Source of the DNA: Nocardioides dongkuii
GTDB taxonomy: Bacteria; Actinomycetota; Actinomycetes; Propionibacteriales; Nocardioidaceae
Length of the DNA stretch: 64,000 bases
Reading direction: 5' to 3'
Assembly: GCF_014127485.1 (NCBI RefSeq)
Contig: NZ_CP059903.1
Coordinates: forward strand, 62,001-126,000
The notes under the pieces were generated by a model. It worked only from the letters and a program-made list of their open reading frames with translations. It was not told where the DNA came from and did not search any database. Below are positions 17,571-26,129 of the stretch, piece after piece. The first letter of the stretch is position 1. Each line of letters opens with the position of its first letter. The position numbers were made by a program, and so were the translations under genes.

Positions 17571-18098
17571 TCAGGGGTGCTGCGCGAGCACCTCGGCGAC
17601 GAACTCGCCCTTGCCGTCCGTGTACGCCGGCCGGTCCCCGGCGTGCTCGGTCGCGAGCCGCCGCTTCAGGTCCCGGTACCGGATCCGCAGCTCCGGGCTG
17701 GCCCGCAGGGCGTCGCGGAACCGCAGCCGCACGTGCCACTCCGCCGACCCGTGCTCGACCAGCGTGAGGTGGTGGGTGCGCAGCGCCTCGGGTCCCTTGG
17801 GCAGGAAGACGAAGTCGCCGTACACGCGCTCGGGCATGAACGTGTAGCCGAGCTCGGTGAGCCGCGGGATCACCCGCGCGGCGTCGTCCAGGGCCCGCAG
17901 CCCGGCCTGCAGGTCGATGAGCGGCTTGGCCTCCAGCCCCGGCACCGACGTGCTGCCGACGTGCGCGACGTCCACGAACCAGTCGGCCAGGTGCGCGAGC
18001 AGGAGCGCCCGCTCCGCGGCGTACGCCTCGGCCCAGGCGGGCGTCCAGGGGCGCAGCGCGAGGGTCCCGCGGGGGAGCCCGATCAGGCCGTCATCCAC
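17571..18098 (-). CDS. GrpB family protein (nucleotidyltransferase fold)
   Basis: 175 aa. The UPF0157/GrpB pattern is present: WAEAYAAERALL, VAHVGSTSVPGLEAKPLIDLQAGL, HHLTLVEHGSAEWHVRLRFRDAL, YRDLKRRLA. The fold belongs to the nucleotidyltransferase superfamily; cellular function is unclear. GTG 18098 overlaps the end of the MBL-fold gene upstream by 8 nt, so it is the last gene of an FAD enzyme/MBL/GrpB operon. A remnant of a second copy is at 14872-14938. Confidence 0.88.
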   Translation of the reverse strand: MDDGLIGLPRGTLALRPWTPAWAEAYAAERALLLAHLADWFVDVAHVGSTSVPGLEAKPLIDLQAGLRALDDAARVIPRLTELGYTFMPERVYGDFVFLPKGPEALRTHHLTLVEHGSAEWHVRLRFRDALRASPELRIRYRDLKRRLATEHAGDRPAYTDGKGEFVAEVLAQHP

Positions 18099-19008
18099 GC
18101 GCCCAAGGGTCCTCGCGCTGCCACACCGTGGGGAAGTGCAGCGTGACGCCGTCCCGGATCGCGAGGCGGTCGAGCGCCCGCATCGTGACGTCGAGGTCGT
18201 CGCCGGCGTACGGCAGCGCCCGCAGCGGCTGGTCGAGCGGCCGGAAGAAGTCGTCCCAGTGCGTGAGGACGACCCTCCGCGCACCCACGGCCTGCACCGT
18301 CTCGGCCCAGTACGCCGCGATGTAGTCCTCGTCCTGGACGCCGAGCTGGCCGACGCCGAGGTACGCGACGTCGGCCCGGCGTCCGGCCAGCGCGCCGGGC
18401 ACGAAGCCGGCGCTGCCCTGGACGAGCGCGGTCCGGCCGCTGGTGTGGCCGACGATCAGCGACCACGCCTCGCCGCAGCGGTACGCCGCGGCGCGGGTCG
18501 GTGGCGTCACCGGCTCGGTGATCGTCCCGGGGTAGCGGTCCGGCGGGCAGTGGTCGGAGACCACCCAGGTGACCTCGAAGCTCCCGAAGGTCAGCGAGTC
18601 CCCGGAGCCGACGACCCGCACCTGCGAGGCAGGGAGCCCGTGACCCCTGCCGACGTTCGCGGCGGACTCCCCGCCCACGAGCACGCCGCCGGTCCGCTCC
18701 GCGACGACGGCGGAGTCCAGCGCGTGGTCGAAGTGGGTGTGCACCGGCAGCACCGCGTCCAGCTGCGAGACACCGGCTCGCGCCAGCGCCGCGTCGATCC
18801 GGGGAAGATCGGGCGCGATCTTCCCGAGCCCGACGCGGAGCAGCGACGGCCGGGAGAAGAACCCGTCGGACACGAGAGCCGACTCGGCGTCCTGGAACAG
18901 CAGGGTGGAGACGCCGAGGAAGGTGACGGAGAAGTCAGAAGCAGCCCGGGGTACGTCGAAGCGCGCGGCGTACCGCGTCAGGTCGGGTCGGCCGAGCTTC
19001 AGCCGCAT
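18091..19008 (-). CDS. MBL-fold metallo-hydrolase
   Basis: 305 aa with the metal motif HTHFDH (in AVLPVHTHFDHALDS), a later SDHCPPDRYPG and GHTSGR, and the late HWDDFFRPL histidine. This is the layout of UlaG-like/MBL hydrolases acting on phosphoesters, lactones or thioesters. ATG 19008 overlaps the stop of the FAD gene (ATGA); the much longer frame upstream is not coding. Substrate unknown. Confidence 0.88.
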   Translation of the reverse strand: MRLKLGRPDLTRYAARFDVPRAASDFSVTFLGVSTLLFQDAESALVSDGFFSRPSLLRVGLGKIAPDLPRIDAALARAGVSQLDAVLPVHTHFDHALDSAVVAERTGGVLVGGESAANVGRGHGLPASQVRVVGSGDSLTFGSFEVTWVVSDHCPPDRYPGTITEPVTPPTRAAAYRCGEAWSLIVGHTSGRTALVQGSAGFVPGALAGRRADVAYLGVGQLGVQDEDYIAAYWAETVQAVGARRVVLTHWDDFFRPLDQPLRALPYAGDDLDVTMRALDRLAIRDGVTLHFPTVWQREDPWARG

Positions 19009-20657
19009 CAGCCGACCGCAGCGGCCGCGGCGCGCCCCGCCGTACGCCCGGAGAACAGGCAGCCGCCGAGGAAGGTGCCCTCGAGCGCGTTGTAGCCGTG
19101 CATCCCGCCGCCGCCGAACCCGCTGACCTCGCCCGCGGCGTACAGGCCGGGGATCGCCGCGCCCGCGCCGTCGAGCACCCGGCCGTGGAGGTCGGTGTGC
19201 AGGCCGCCGAGGGTCTTGCGGGTGAGGATGTTGAGCCGTACGGCGATCAGCGGGCCGGCGGCCGGGTCGAGCAGCTTGTGCGGGGTCGCCACCCGGATCA
19301 GCTTGTCGCCGCGGTAGCTGCGCGCGCCACGCATCGCGGTGATCTGCGCGTCCTTGGTGAAGGTGTTGTCGAGCTCGCGGTCGCGCGCCTCGATCAGCCG
19401 CCGCAGCTTCTCGCCGTCGACGAGCGGCTCGTCGGTGAGCTTGTTCATCCCCGCCACCAGCTCGGGGAGGGTGTCGGCGACGACGAAGTCCTCGCCGTGC
19501 TGCTTGAACGCCTCGACCGGGCCGGGGGCGCCGGCCTTGACCCGGGAGAGCAGGAGCTTGACGTCCTTGCCGGTGAGGTCGGGGTTCTGCTCGGAGCCCG
19601 AGAGCGCGAACTCCTTCTCGATGATCTTCTGGGTGAGCACGAACCACGAGTAGTCGTAGCCCGTCTTCGTGATCTCGCGGAGCGTGCCGAGGGTGTCGAA
19701 GCCGGGGAAGTACGGCGCGGGCAGCCGGTTGCCCTCGGCGTCGAGCCACAGGGACGAGGGGCCGGGCAGGATCCGGATGCCGTGGTTCTCCCAGATCGGG
19801 TCCCAGTTCCGCAGGCCCTCGGTGTAGTGCCACATCCGGTCGGGGTTGATGATCGCGCCGCCGGCCGCGGAGGTGATCTTGAGCATCCGGCCGTCCACGT
19901 GGGCCGGTACGCCGGCGACCATCCGCTTCGGCGGCTCGCCGAGCCGGGCCGGCCACGCCTGGCGCACCAGGTCGTGGTTGCCGCCGATGCCGCCGGAGGT
20001 GACCAGCACCGCCTGCGCGGCGTACTCGAACTCCCCGGTCGTCACGCGCGACGAGGCCTTGCCGCGCTCGACCGAGGAGGCCTCGAGCAGCGCGCCGCGT
20101 ACGCCGGTGACCGCGCCGTCGTGGGTGACCAGCGCGTCGACGCGGTGCCGGAACTTGAAGGTGATCCGCCCCGCGGCGGCGTGCTTGCGGACCCGTCGCT
20201 CGAACGGCGCGACCACGCCGGGGCCGGTGCCCCAGGTCAGGTGGAAGCGGGGGACGGAGTTGCCGTGCCCGTCGGCGCGGCCGTCGCCGCGCTCGGCCCA
20301 GCCGACGACGGGGAAGAACCGGTGGCCCATCGCGCGCAGCCAGGAGCGCTTCTCGCCGGCGGCGAACTGCAGGTAGGCCTCCGCCCACTGCCGCGGCCAG
20401 TGGTCCTCGGGGCGGTCGAACTGCGCGGAGCCGAGCCAGTCCTGCCGGGCGAGGTCGAGGGAGTCCTTGACGCCCATCCGGCGCTGCTCGGGGCTGTCGA
20501 CGAGGAAGAGGCCACCGAGCGACCAGAACGCCTGGCCGCCCAGGGACTGCTCGGGCTCCTGGTCCAGCAGCAGCACCCGCCGGCCGGCGTCCGCGAGCTC
20601 GGCGGCGGCGACGAGACCGGCGAGGCCGGCTCCCACGACGATGGCGTCGGCGTCCAT
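19008..20657 (-). CDS. FAD-binding dehydrogenase (fumarate reductase/3-ketosteroid dehydrogenase-like)
   Basis: 549 aa. N-terminal FAD site VVGAGLAGLVAAAELADAG, then LLDQEPEQSLGGQAFWSLGG, a central VTSGGIGGNHDLVR, and near the C terminus IPGLYAAGEVSGFGGGGMHG with LGGCLFSGRTAG. This is the flavoprotein family that includes fumarate reductase and KstD; the glycine-rich end matches proteins annotated simply as FAD-binding dehydrogenase. The substrate cannot be read from sequence. ATG 20657 is preceded by AAGGAG at five bases. First gene of a coupled three-gene operon. Confidence 0.9.
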   Translation of the reverse strand: MDADAIVVGAGLAGLVAAAELADAGRRVLLLDQEPEQSLGGQAFWSLGGLFLVDSPEQRRMGVKDSLDLARQDWLGSAQFDRPEDHWPRQWAEAYLQFAAGEKRSWLRAMGHRFFPVVGWAERGDGRADGHGNSVPRFHLTWGTGPGVVAPFERRVRKHAAAGRITFKFRHRVDALVTHDGAVTGVRGALLEASSVERGKASSRVTTGEFEYAAQAVLVTSGGIGGNHDLVRQAWPARLGEPPKRMVAGVPAHVDGRMLKITSAAGGAIINPDRMWHYTEGLRNWDPIWENHGIRILPGPSSLWLDAEGNRLPAPYFPGFDTLGTLREITKTGYDYSWFVLTQKIIEKEFALSGSEQNPDLTGKDVKLLLSRVKAGAPGPVEAFKQHGEDFVVADTLPELVAGMNKLTDEPLVDGEKLRRLIEARDRELDNTFTKDAQITAMRGARSYRGDKLIRVATPHKLLDPAAGPLIAVRLNILTRKTLGGLHTDLHGRVLDGAGAAIPGLYAAGEVSGFGGGGMHGYNALEGTFLGGCLFSGRTAGRAAAAAVG

Positions 20658-20785
20658 GACACTCCTTCTCCCCGGGGCACAGGGGTGCCCTCGCCCCGGA
20701 TGTCTACCGCACCGCACGCAGCGATGGATCGGCTGCCCTGGGCCGGTCAGTCCTACGACAGGACGACCGATCCGAGGAGGACCCG

Positions 20786-21265
20786 ATGGACGCGAAGCTC
20801 TACCCCTGCCTGTGGTTCGACGGCAACGCCCAGGAGGCGGCCACGTTCTACGCGTCGGTGCTGCCCGACAGCCACGTCGACAAGCTGTGGCGCTCCCCGG
20901 TCGAGACGCCGGCGGGGCCCGAGGGGATGGTGCTGCTGGTCGACTTCACCGTCGCCGGCCAGCCGGTCCAGGGGCTCAACGGCGGCCCGGACTTCACCTT
21001 CAGCGAGGCGGTGTCGTTCGTCATCGAGTGCGACGACCAGGCCGAGGTCGACCGGCTCTGGACGACGCTCACCGCGGACGGCGGCGAGGGCGGGCCGTGC
21101 GGCTGGCTCAAGGACCGGTTCGGGCTGTCCTGGCAGATCGTGCCCCGCCGGTTGAACGAGCTGATGGAGGACCCCGACCCCGATCGCGCGCGCCGGGCGA
21201 TGGAGGCGATGCTGAAGATGGGCAAGATCGACATCGCCGAGGTGGAGCGGGCCGCCGACGGCTGA
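20786..21265 (+). CDS. VOC family protein (PhnB-like)
   Basis: 159 aa: YPCLWFDGNAQEAATFYASV at the start and a late FGLSWQIVPRRLNELM are the marks of the PhnB/3-demethylubiquinone methyltransferase-like VOC family. These small metal-binding proteins lack a single known reaction. GAGGA-type ribosome binding site just upstream of ATG 20786. First of a co-directional series (VOC, beta-lactamase, RibD-like, MFS, M15). Confidence 0.88.
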   Translation: MDAKLYPCLWFDGNAQEAATFYASVLPDSHVDKLWRSPVETPAGPEGMVLLVDFTVAGQPVQGLNGGPDFTFSEAVSFVIECDDQAEVDRLWTTLTADGGEGGPCGWLKDRFGLSWQIVPRRLNELMEDPDPDRARRAMEAMLKMGKIDIAEVERAADG

Positions 21266-21293
21266 CCGGTCGCGCGCTGGCAGCATCGGCGTC

Positions 21294-22184
21294 ATGCGAG
21301 CTGCTCCCCGGACCGCGTACGCCGGGGCGCTGGTGCTCGTGCTGGTGCTCGTCGCCCTGGTGGTGGTGAGGACGCGGGACGCTGACGCCCCCGAGGGCCG
21401 GAGCCCTGCGCCGGCTCCCGCCGCCTCCGGCTCGACGGACCCCGAGTCGCGGGTCGTCTGCGGTGACCCGGACCAGGTCGCGGCGGACCTGGCCGCGCTC
21501 GAGGAGCGCACCGGCGCCCGCGTCGGCGTGCACGTCGTGGTGCCCGCGACCGGCGAGACGCTGGGCTACCGGGACGACGAGCGGTTCGCGTTCGCCTCGA
21601 CGATCAAGGCGCTGGCGGCCGCGGCCGTGCTCGAGGAGGCGGGTCCCGGCGACCTCGACCGCCGCGTGCGCGAGGCCCTCGACGCGGCGGTCACCCTCAG
21701 CGACAACGCTGCTGGCAACCTGCTCCTCGACGTCCTCGGCGGACCGGCCGCCCTCGACGAGCGGCTCGAGGACGCCGGCGACGACGTCACCCGCGTCGAG
21801 CGGCGCGAGCCGGACCTCAACGACTACACGCCCGGCGACGACCGCGACACGACCACGCCGGCAGCGCTCGCGGGGACCCTGGCGGCGTACGCGCTCGGGC
21901 CGCGGCTGCCCCGCGCCGACCGGGCTCTCCTCAACGACCTGCTGGAGCGCAACACCACCGGCGACGCGCTGGTCCGCGCCGTCGTCCCGGACGACTGGAC
22001 GGTGGGCGACAAGACCGGGACCGCGTCGTACGGCACCCGCAACGACGTCGCCGTGGTCCGCCCTCCCGGCCGGCCGCCGCTCGTCCTCGCCGTGATGACC
22101 CGCCACGGCGAGCCGGACGCGGCAGCCGACGACGCCCTCGTCGCCGACGCGGCCCGGGTGGTGGTCCGGGCGGTCTGCCGGTAG
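21294..22184 (+). CDS. Class A beta-lactamase-like serine hydrolase with internal deletion
   Basis: 296 aa with an N-terminal hydrophobic export signal (residues 9-25). All class A catalytic motifs are present: S102-T-I-K105, S136-D-N138, E172-P-D-L-N176 and K240-T-G. However, the spacing from the STxK serine to the SDN serine is 34 residues, where class A enzymes have about 60. The segment that normally carries the Tyr105 loop and helices 3-4 is missing, in frame. The rest aligns well (LDRRVR...AAVTLSDNAAGN, KTGTASYGTRND). Activity on beta-lactams is therefore uncertain. It is followed by a RibD-like reductase and a drug-efflux type MFS protein. Confidence 0.85.
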   Translation: MRAAPRTAYAGALVLVLVLVALVVVRTRDADAPEGRSPAPAPAASGSTDPESRVVCGDPDQVAADLAALEERTGARVGVHVVVPATGETLGYRDDERFAFASTIKALAAAAVLEEAGPGDLDRRVREALDAAVTLSDNAAGNLLLDVLGGPAALDERLEDAGDDVTRVERREPDLNDYTPGDDRDTTTPAALAGTLAAYALGPRLPRADRALLNDLLERNTTGDALVRAVVPDDWTVGDKTGTASYGTRNDVAVVRPPGRPPLVLAVMTRHGEPDAAADDALVADAARVVVRAVCR

Positions 22185-22223
22185 GTGCGATGAGTTCGGG
22201 GGCCACAGCTGGTCAACCGTGTC

Positions 22224-22868
22224 ATGACGCAGCTCCTGCGGGTCCACAACTTCGCCGTCTCCAGCGACGGGTACGCCGCGGGGGAGGGCCAGAGCCTCGA
22301 GACCCCGTTCGGCGACGTCGACCCGCCGTCGCTCCTGGGGTGGGCGCTCGGCACGGCGAGCTGGCCGAACCGCGCCGAGCCGGGCGGGAGCCGGGGGCTC
22401 GAGGACTACCTGGTCCGCGACTTCCACCGCAACATCGGGGCCGAGATCATGGGGCGCAACAAGTTCAGTCCCCAGCGCGGTCCCTGGGCCGACGAGGAGT
22501 GGCGGGGCTGGTGGGGTGACGAGCCGCCGTTCCACACGCCCGTCTTCGTGATGACCCACCACCCGCGGCCGTCGTTCTCGCTGTCCGACACGACGTTCCA
22601 CTTCGTCGACGGCGACCCCGCGACGGTGCTGGAGCGCGCCTTCGAGGCCGCTGACGGCAAGGACGTCCGGCTCGGCGGGGGTGCCGACACCGTGCGCCAG
22701 TTCCTGGACGCGGGGCTCGTCGACACGCTCCACGTCGCCGTGGCGCCGTTCGAGCTCGGAGGCGGCTCGCGGCTGTGGGAGTCCCCCGAGGAGCTCCTGG
22801 ACCGCTTCCACCGTGACGTGGTCGCCGGCTCGCACGGCGTCGTGCACCACCTCTTCTGGCGCGACTGA
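22224..22868 (+). CDS. Dihydrofolate reductase-like (RibD C-terminal domain) protein
   Basis: 214 aa. VHNFAVSSDGYAAG at the start, GRNKF, and LGGGADTVRQFLDAGLVDTLHVAVAP near 150-180 are the RibD_C/DHFR-like reductase pattern. Family members bind NADPH; most have no known substrate and do not replace DHFR. ATG 22224. Lies between the beta-lactamase-like gene and an MFS gene on the same strand. Confidence 0.9.
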   Translation: MTQLLRVHNFAVSSDGYAAGEGQSLETPFGDVDPPSLLGWALGTASWPNRAEPGGSRGLEDYLVRDFHRNIGAEIMGRNKFSPQRGPWADEEWRGWWGDEPPFHTPVFVMTHHPRPSFSLSDTTFHFVDGDPATVLERAFEAADGKDVRLGGGADTVRQFLDAGLVDTLHVAVAPFELGGGSRLWESPEELLDRFHRDVVAGSHGVVHHLFWRD

Positions 22869-22901
22869 CCCGCCGCGGGGGCGAGGGCTACCGTTCCAGA
22901 C

Positions 22902-24305
22902 GTGTCTGGGGAGGCGGTCGCGGGCGCCGTACGGATGGGTACGCCGGGCGGCCGCGCCGTCGTCGTCGCCGCCGTCCTGGGCTCGGGGATGGCGATGCTC
23001 GACGGCACCGTCGTCAACGTCGCGCTGCGCACGATCGGCGAGGACCTCGACGCCAGCCTGGCCGAGCTGCAGTGGGTCACGAACGGCTACCTGCTCTCGC
23101 TCGCCAGCCTGATCCTCATCGGCGGCTCGCTCGGCGACCGGTTCGGCCGGCGGCGGGTCTTCGTCTGGGGCACCGTCGGCTTCGCGCTGGCCTCGCTGCT
23201 CTGCGGCCTCGCGCCCAACCCCGAGGTGCTGATCGCCGCCCGCGTCCTCCAGGGCGTCGGCGGTGCGCTGCTCACGCCCGGCAGCCTGGCGATGATCCAG
23301 GGCGCGTTCGTCCGCGAGGACCGGGCCGCCGCGATCGGCGCGTGGTCGGGGCTCGGCGGCATCGCGGCCGCGATCGGCCCGCTCCTGGGGGGCGGCCTGG
23401 TCGAGTACGCCAGCTGGCGCTGGATCTTCCTCATCAACCTGCCGCTCGCGGTGCTCACCGTCGTGATCGCGCGGCGGTCGGTGCCGGAGACCCGCGACCC
23501 GGACGCGTCCACGCACTTCGACCTCGCCGGCGCCGTGCTGGCCACCGCGGCGCTCGGCGGGACGACGTACGCGCTCATCCAGTGGGGTGGCCCGCTGGCG
23601 CCGTGGGCCGGCGTGCTCGCGGTGGTCGCCGGCGTCGGGTTCCTGGTCGCCGAGCGCCGCGACCCGGAGCCGATGCTGCGCCTGGGGATCTTCCGCGACC
23701 GCACCTTCAGCGCGGCCAACGCGATGACGTTCCTCGTGTACGGCGCGCTCGGGTCGATGCTGTTCTTCCTCACCCTGCAGCTGCAGACCGTCAGCGGCTA
23801 CGGACCGCTCGCGGCCGGCCTCGCGAGCCTGCCGATCACGGTCTGCATGCTGTTCCTGGCCGCGAAGGGCGGCGAGCTCGGCGCGCGGATCGGGCCGCGG
23901 ATCCCGATGACCGTCGGTCCCCTGGTGATGGGCGCGGGCACCCTGCTGCTGCTCGCGGTCGGCGAGGACGTGACGTACTGGCGCGACGTGCTGCCGGGCG
24001 TCACCGTCTTCGGGCTCGGCCTGGCGCTGATGGTCGCGCCGCTCACCGCGACCGTGCTCGCCGCCGCCCCCGACGAGCACGCCGGCATCGCCAGCGGCGT
24101 CAACAACGCGGTCGCCCGGGCCGGCACGCTGCTCGCCGTCGCGGCGCTGCCGGTGCTGGTGGGTCTCGGCGGCGACGAGTACGCCGACGGGGGCGCGTTC
24201 GACGCGGCGTACCGCTCCGCGACGATGATCTCCGCCGCCCTGCTGGTGCTCGGCGGTCTCCTCTCCTGGGTGACCATCCGGGACCGGGTGCTGCGCGAGG
24301 ACTGA
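22902..24305 (+). CDS. MFS transporter, DHA2 (EmrB/QacA) family
   Basis: 467 aa, about 14 hydrophobic segments. MAMLDGTVVNVALRTI (motif D1-like), LQWVTNGYLLSLASLILIGGSLGDRFGRRR (motif A) and GPLLGGGLVEYASWRWIFLINLP (motif C region) place it in the 14-TM drug exporters. GTG 22902 follows TACCGT-N7, so it is probably leaderless and independently transcribed. Substrate unknown. Confidence 0.92.
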   Translation: MSGEAVAGAVRMGTPGGRAVVVAAVLGSGMAMLDGTVVNVALRTIGEDLDASLAELQWVTNGYLLSLASLILIGGSLGDRFGRRRVFVWGTVGFALASLLCGLAPNPEVLIAARVLQGVGGALLTPGSLAMIQGAFVREDRAAAIGAWSGLGGIAAAIGPLLGGGLVEYASWRWIFLINLPLAVLTVVIARRSVPETRDPDASTHFDLAGAVLATAALGGTTYALIQWGGPLAPWAGVLAVVAGVGFLVAERRDPEPMLRLGIFRDRTFSAANAMTFLVYGALGSMLFFLTLQLQTVSGYGPLAAGLASLPITVCMLFLAAKGGELGARIGPRIPMTVGPLVMGAGTLLLLAVGEDVTYWRDVLPGVTVFGLGLALMVAPLTATVLAAAPDEHAGIASGVNNAVARAGTLLAVAALPVLVGLGGDEYADGGAFDAAYRSATMISAALLVLGGLLSWVTIRDRVLRED

Positions 24306-24333
24306 CGATCTACCCTGACCCCGGGAGGAACAC

Positions 24334-25587
24334 ATGGGACTGCGGCCCGCACTGGGAGCAGCCGGGCTGACCGGCGTGCTCGTGCTGGCCGCTGCCTGCG
24401 GGACCGGGGGCGGCGAGCCCGCGACCGAGGCGTCGCCCAGCACGGCCGGCGGCTCCGCGGCGGCGTCGCCCTCGCCGTCGCCGCGTGATCCGGGGAAGGG
24501 CTCCTCGGGTGCGCCGGCCGCCGTACCGATCGCGGAGTACGCCGTCGACCCGCCCGGCCCGCGCAAGACGCCCCTGACGTACGCCGACATCCTGGTCACC
24601 GGCGCCGAGCCGATCAGCGACGAGATGCTCGCGGCGGTCCGCGCGCTGCCCAAGGTCAGCAGCGCCGAGCGGATCTCGCTGGCGCAGGTCAGCCTGGAGA
24701 ACCGGCTGGTGAACGTCGCCGCGGTCCAGCCCGCGACGTACCGCAACTTCGCGGACGCCGGCAGCGCCGACACCCAGGTGGTCTGGGAGCGCGTCGCGGG
24801 CGGCGAGATCGCGGTCGACCCGAGCATCGAGAAGAAGCTGCCGGTCGACAAGAACGGCTTCCTCCGACTCGGCAGCGACAAGGACGCACCCCAGGCGCAC
24901 GTCGGCGCGCTCGCCCCGCAGATCGAGGGCGCCGTCGACGCGGTCGTCAACGAGAAGTGGGCCGAGGAGCTCGACATGACCCTCGGCAACGCGCTGGTGG
25001 TCGCGACCACCGGCTACGCGCCGCAGAGCGTCGAGAAGCCGCTGGCGAAGGCGGTCGGCGAGGACCGGACGCTGCTGTTCGTCGACGCCGTCGCCCGCTA
25101 CGGCCTGGACCCGGGCGTCCAGCAGACCGCCGTCGTCGTCGGCGCGACCGCCGACGCGGTCGGCACCTTCAGCTACACCGTGCTGGGCGGCGGGCGGATC
25201 GCGCCGGCGCCGGAGTGGGTGAGCAGCCACATCTCGACCGAGCCGGTGCCGATCCTCGGCATGGTCACCTGCAACAAGCTGATCTTCCCCCAGCTGCGCG
25301 CCGCGCTCCAGGAGATCACCGACCTCGGCCTGGCCGCGAAGATCAACCCCGAGGAGTACGCCGGGTGCTATTACCCGCGGTTCATCGCGGGCTCCACCAC
25401 GCTCTCCAACCACTCCTTCGGCACCGCGCTCGACATGAACGTGCCCGGCAACGGCCGCGGCACCGTCGGCGAGATGGACCGCACCGTGGTCGCGGTGTTC
25501 AAGAAGTGGGGCTTCGCCTGGGGCGGCGACTGGAACTACACCGACCCCATGCACTTCGAGATGAACGCGCTCGTCGACCCACGCTGA
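24334..25587 (+). CDS. Lipoprotein with C-terminal M15 (VanY-like) peptidase domain
   Basis: 417 aa. Signal peptide ends in the lipobox LAAAC (Cys about residue 20), followed by a Ser/Pro/Ala-rich linker, so it is anchored to the outer membrane leaflet. The last 80 residues carry the M15 zinc-site pattern NHSFGTALDMN and WGGDWNYTDPMHFEM. Family members cleave D-Ala-D-Ala or related peptidoglycan bonds. The 300-residue middle region (ILVTGAEPIS, VTGYAPQ-like) is not recognised. TACCCT (24311-24316) and GGAGG (24324-24328) give it its own promoter and ribosome binding site. VEP repeats begin right after its stop. Confidence 0.88.
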   Translation: MGLRPALGAAGLTGVLVLAAACGTGGGEPATEASPSTAGGSAAASPSPSPRDPGKGSSGAPAAVPIAEYAVDPPGPRKTPLTYADILVTGAEPISDEMLAAVRALPKVSSAERISLAQVSLENRLVNVAAVQPATYRNFADAGSADTQVVWERVAGGEIAVDPSIEKKLPVDKNGFLRLGSDKDAPQAHVGALAPQIEGAVDAVVNEKWAEELDMTLGNALVVATTGYAPQSVEKPLAKAVGEDRTLLFVDAVARYGLDPGVQQTAVVVGATADAVGTFSYTVLGGGRIAPAPEWVSSHISTEPVPILGMVTCNKLIFPQLRAALQEITDLGLAAKINPEEYAGCYYPRFIAGSTTLSNHSFGTALDMNVPGNGRGTVGEMDRTVVAVFKKWGFAWGGDWNYTDPMHFEMNALVDPR

Positions 25588-25590
25588 AGC

Positions 25591-26123
25591 CCGGTGGTTG
25601 AGCAGCGAAGGCGCCCTGCGCGTTGCCGGTGGTTGAGCAGCGAAGGCGCTCTGCGCCTGAGTGTTGTCGAAACCCGGTGAGGGAAGGCAGGGCCTGGATC
25701 GAGGAGGTTGTACGTCGGCTGCGGGGGTCTCGACATCGGGACTTCGTCCCTGCTCGACCACCGGTCGCCGGGGACTGAGCGTTGTCGAAACCCGGTGAGG
25801 TGAGGCAGGGCGTCGGTTGAGGTGGTACGTCGGCTGCGGGGGGTCTCGACATCGGGACTTCGTCCCTGCTCGACCACCGGTTGCCGGTGGTTGAGCAGTG
25901 AAGGCGCTCTGCGCCTGAGTGTTGTCGAAACCCGGTGAGGAGGGCAGGGCCTCGATTGAGGTGCGCGGGGACGCTGCGGGGGTCTCGTCATCGGGACTTC
26001 GTCCCTGCTCGACCACCGGTCCTCCGGTGGTTGAGCAGCGAAGGCGCTCTGCGCCTGAGCGATGTCGAAACCCGGTGAGGGAAGGCAGGGCCTCGGTCGA
26101 GGTGGGCGGGGACGCTGCGGGGG
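25591..26123. repeat. Array of VEP-type repeats interrupted by an IS110 element
   Basis: About four units of roughly 150 bp. One arm is GGTGGTTGAGCAGCGAAGG ... TGTCGAAACC; the other is its near-inverse GGTCTCGACATCGGGACTTC ... CTGCTCGACCACC. Short inner hairpins (AGGCGC/GCGCCT, GGGAC/GTCCC) lie in each arm. The last unit breaks off at GCTGCGGGGG (26114-26123), where the IS begins. Not CRISPR: units differ, are inverted and have no spacers. Confidence 0.85.
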
Positions 26124-26129
26124 ACGCTC

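Noticed and set aside
18091..20388. A 765-codon frame covering the MBL gene
   Set aside because: The ATG at 19008 overlaps the FAD gene stop and gives a complete MBL protein; the upstream part is a shadow of the FAD gene.
19008..20657. Calling the FAD enzyme a 3-ketosteroid dehydrogenase (KstD)
   Set aside because: The general family fits, but I see no KstD-specific tyrosine motif and no steroid genes next to it; the KstR-like site is 18 kb away.
21108..25010. A 1300-codon minus-strand frame
   Set aside because: Shadow of the beta-lactamase, RibD-like, MFS and lipoprotein genes; low-complexity translation.
25591..26123. Possible CRISPR array
   Set aside because: Units are 150 bp, inverted and variable, without regular spacers, and no cas genes are present.
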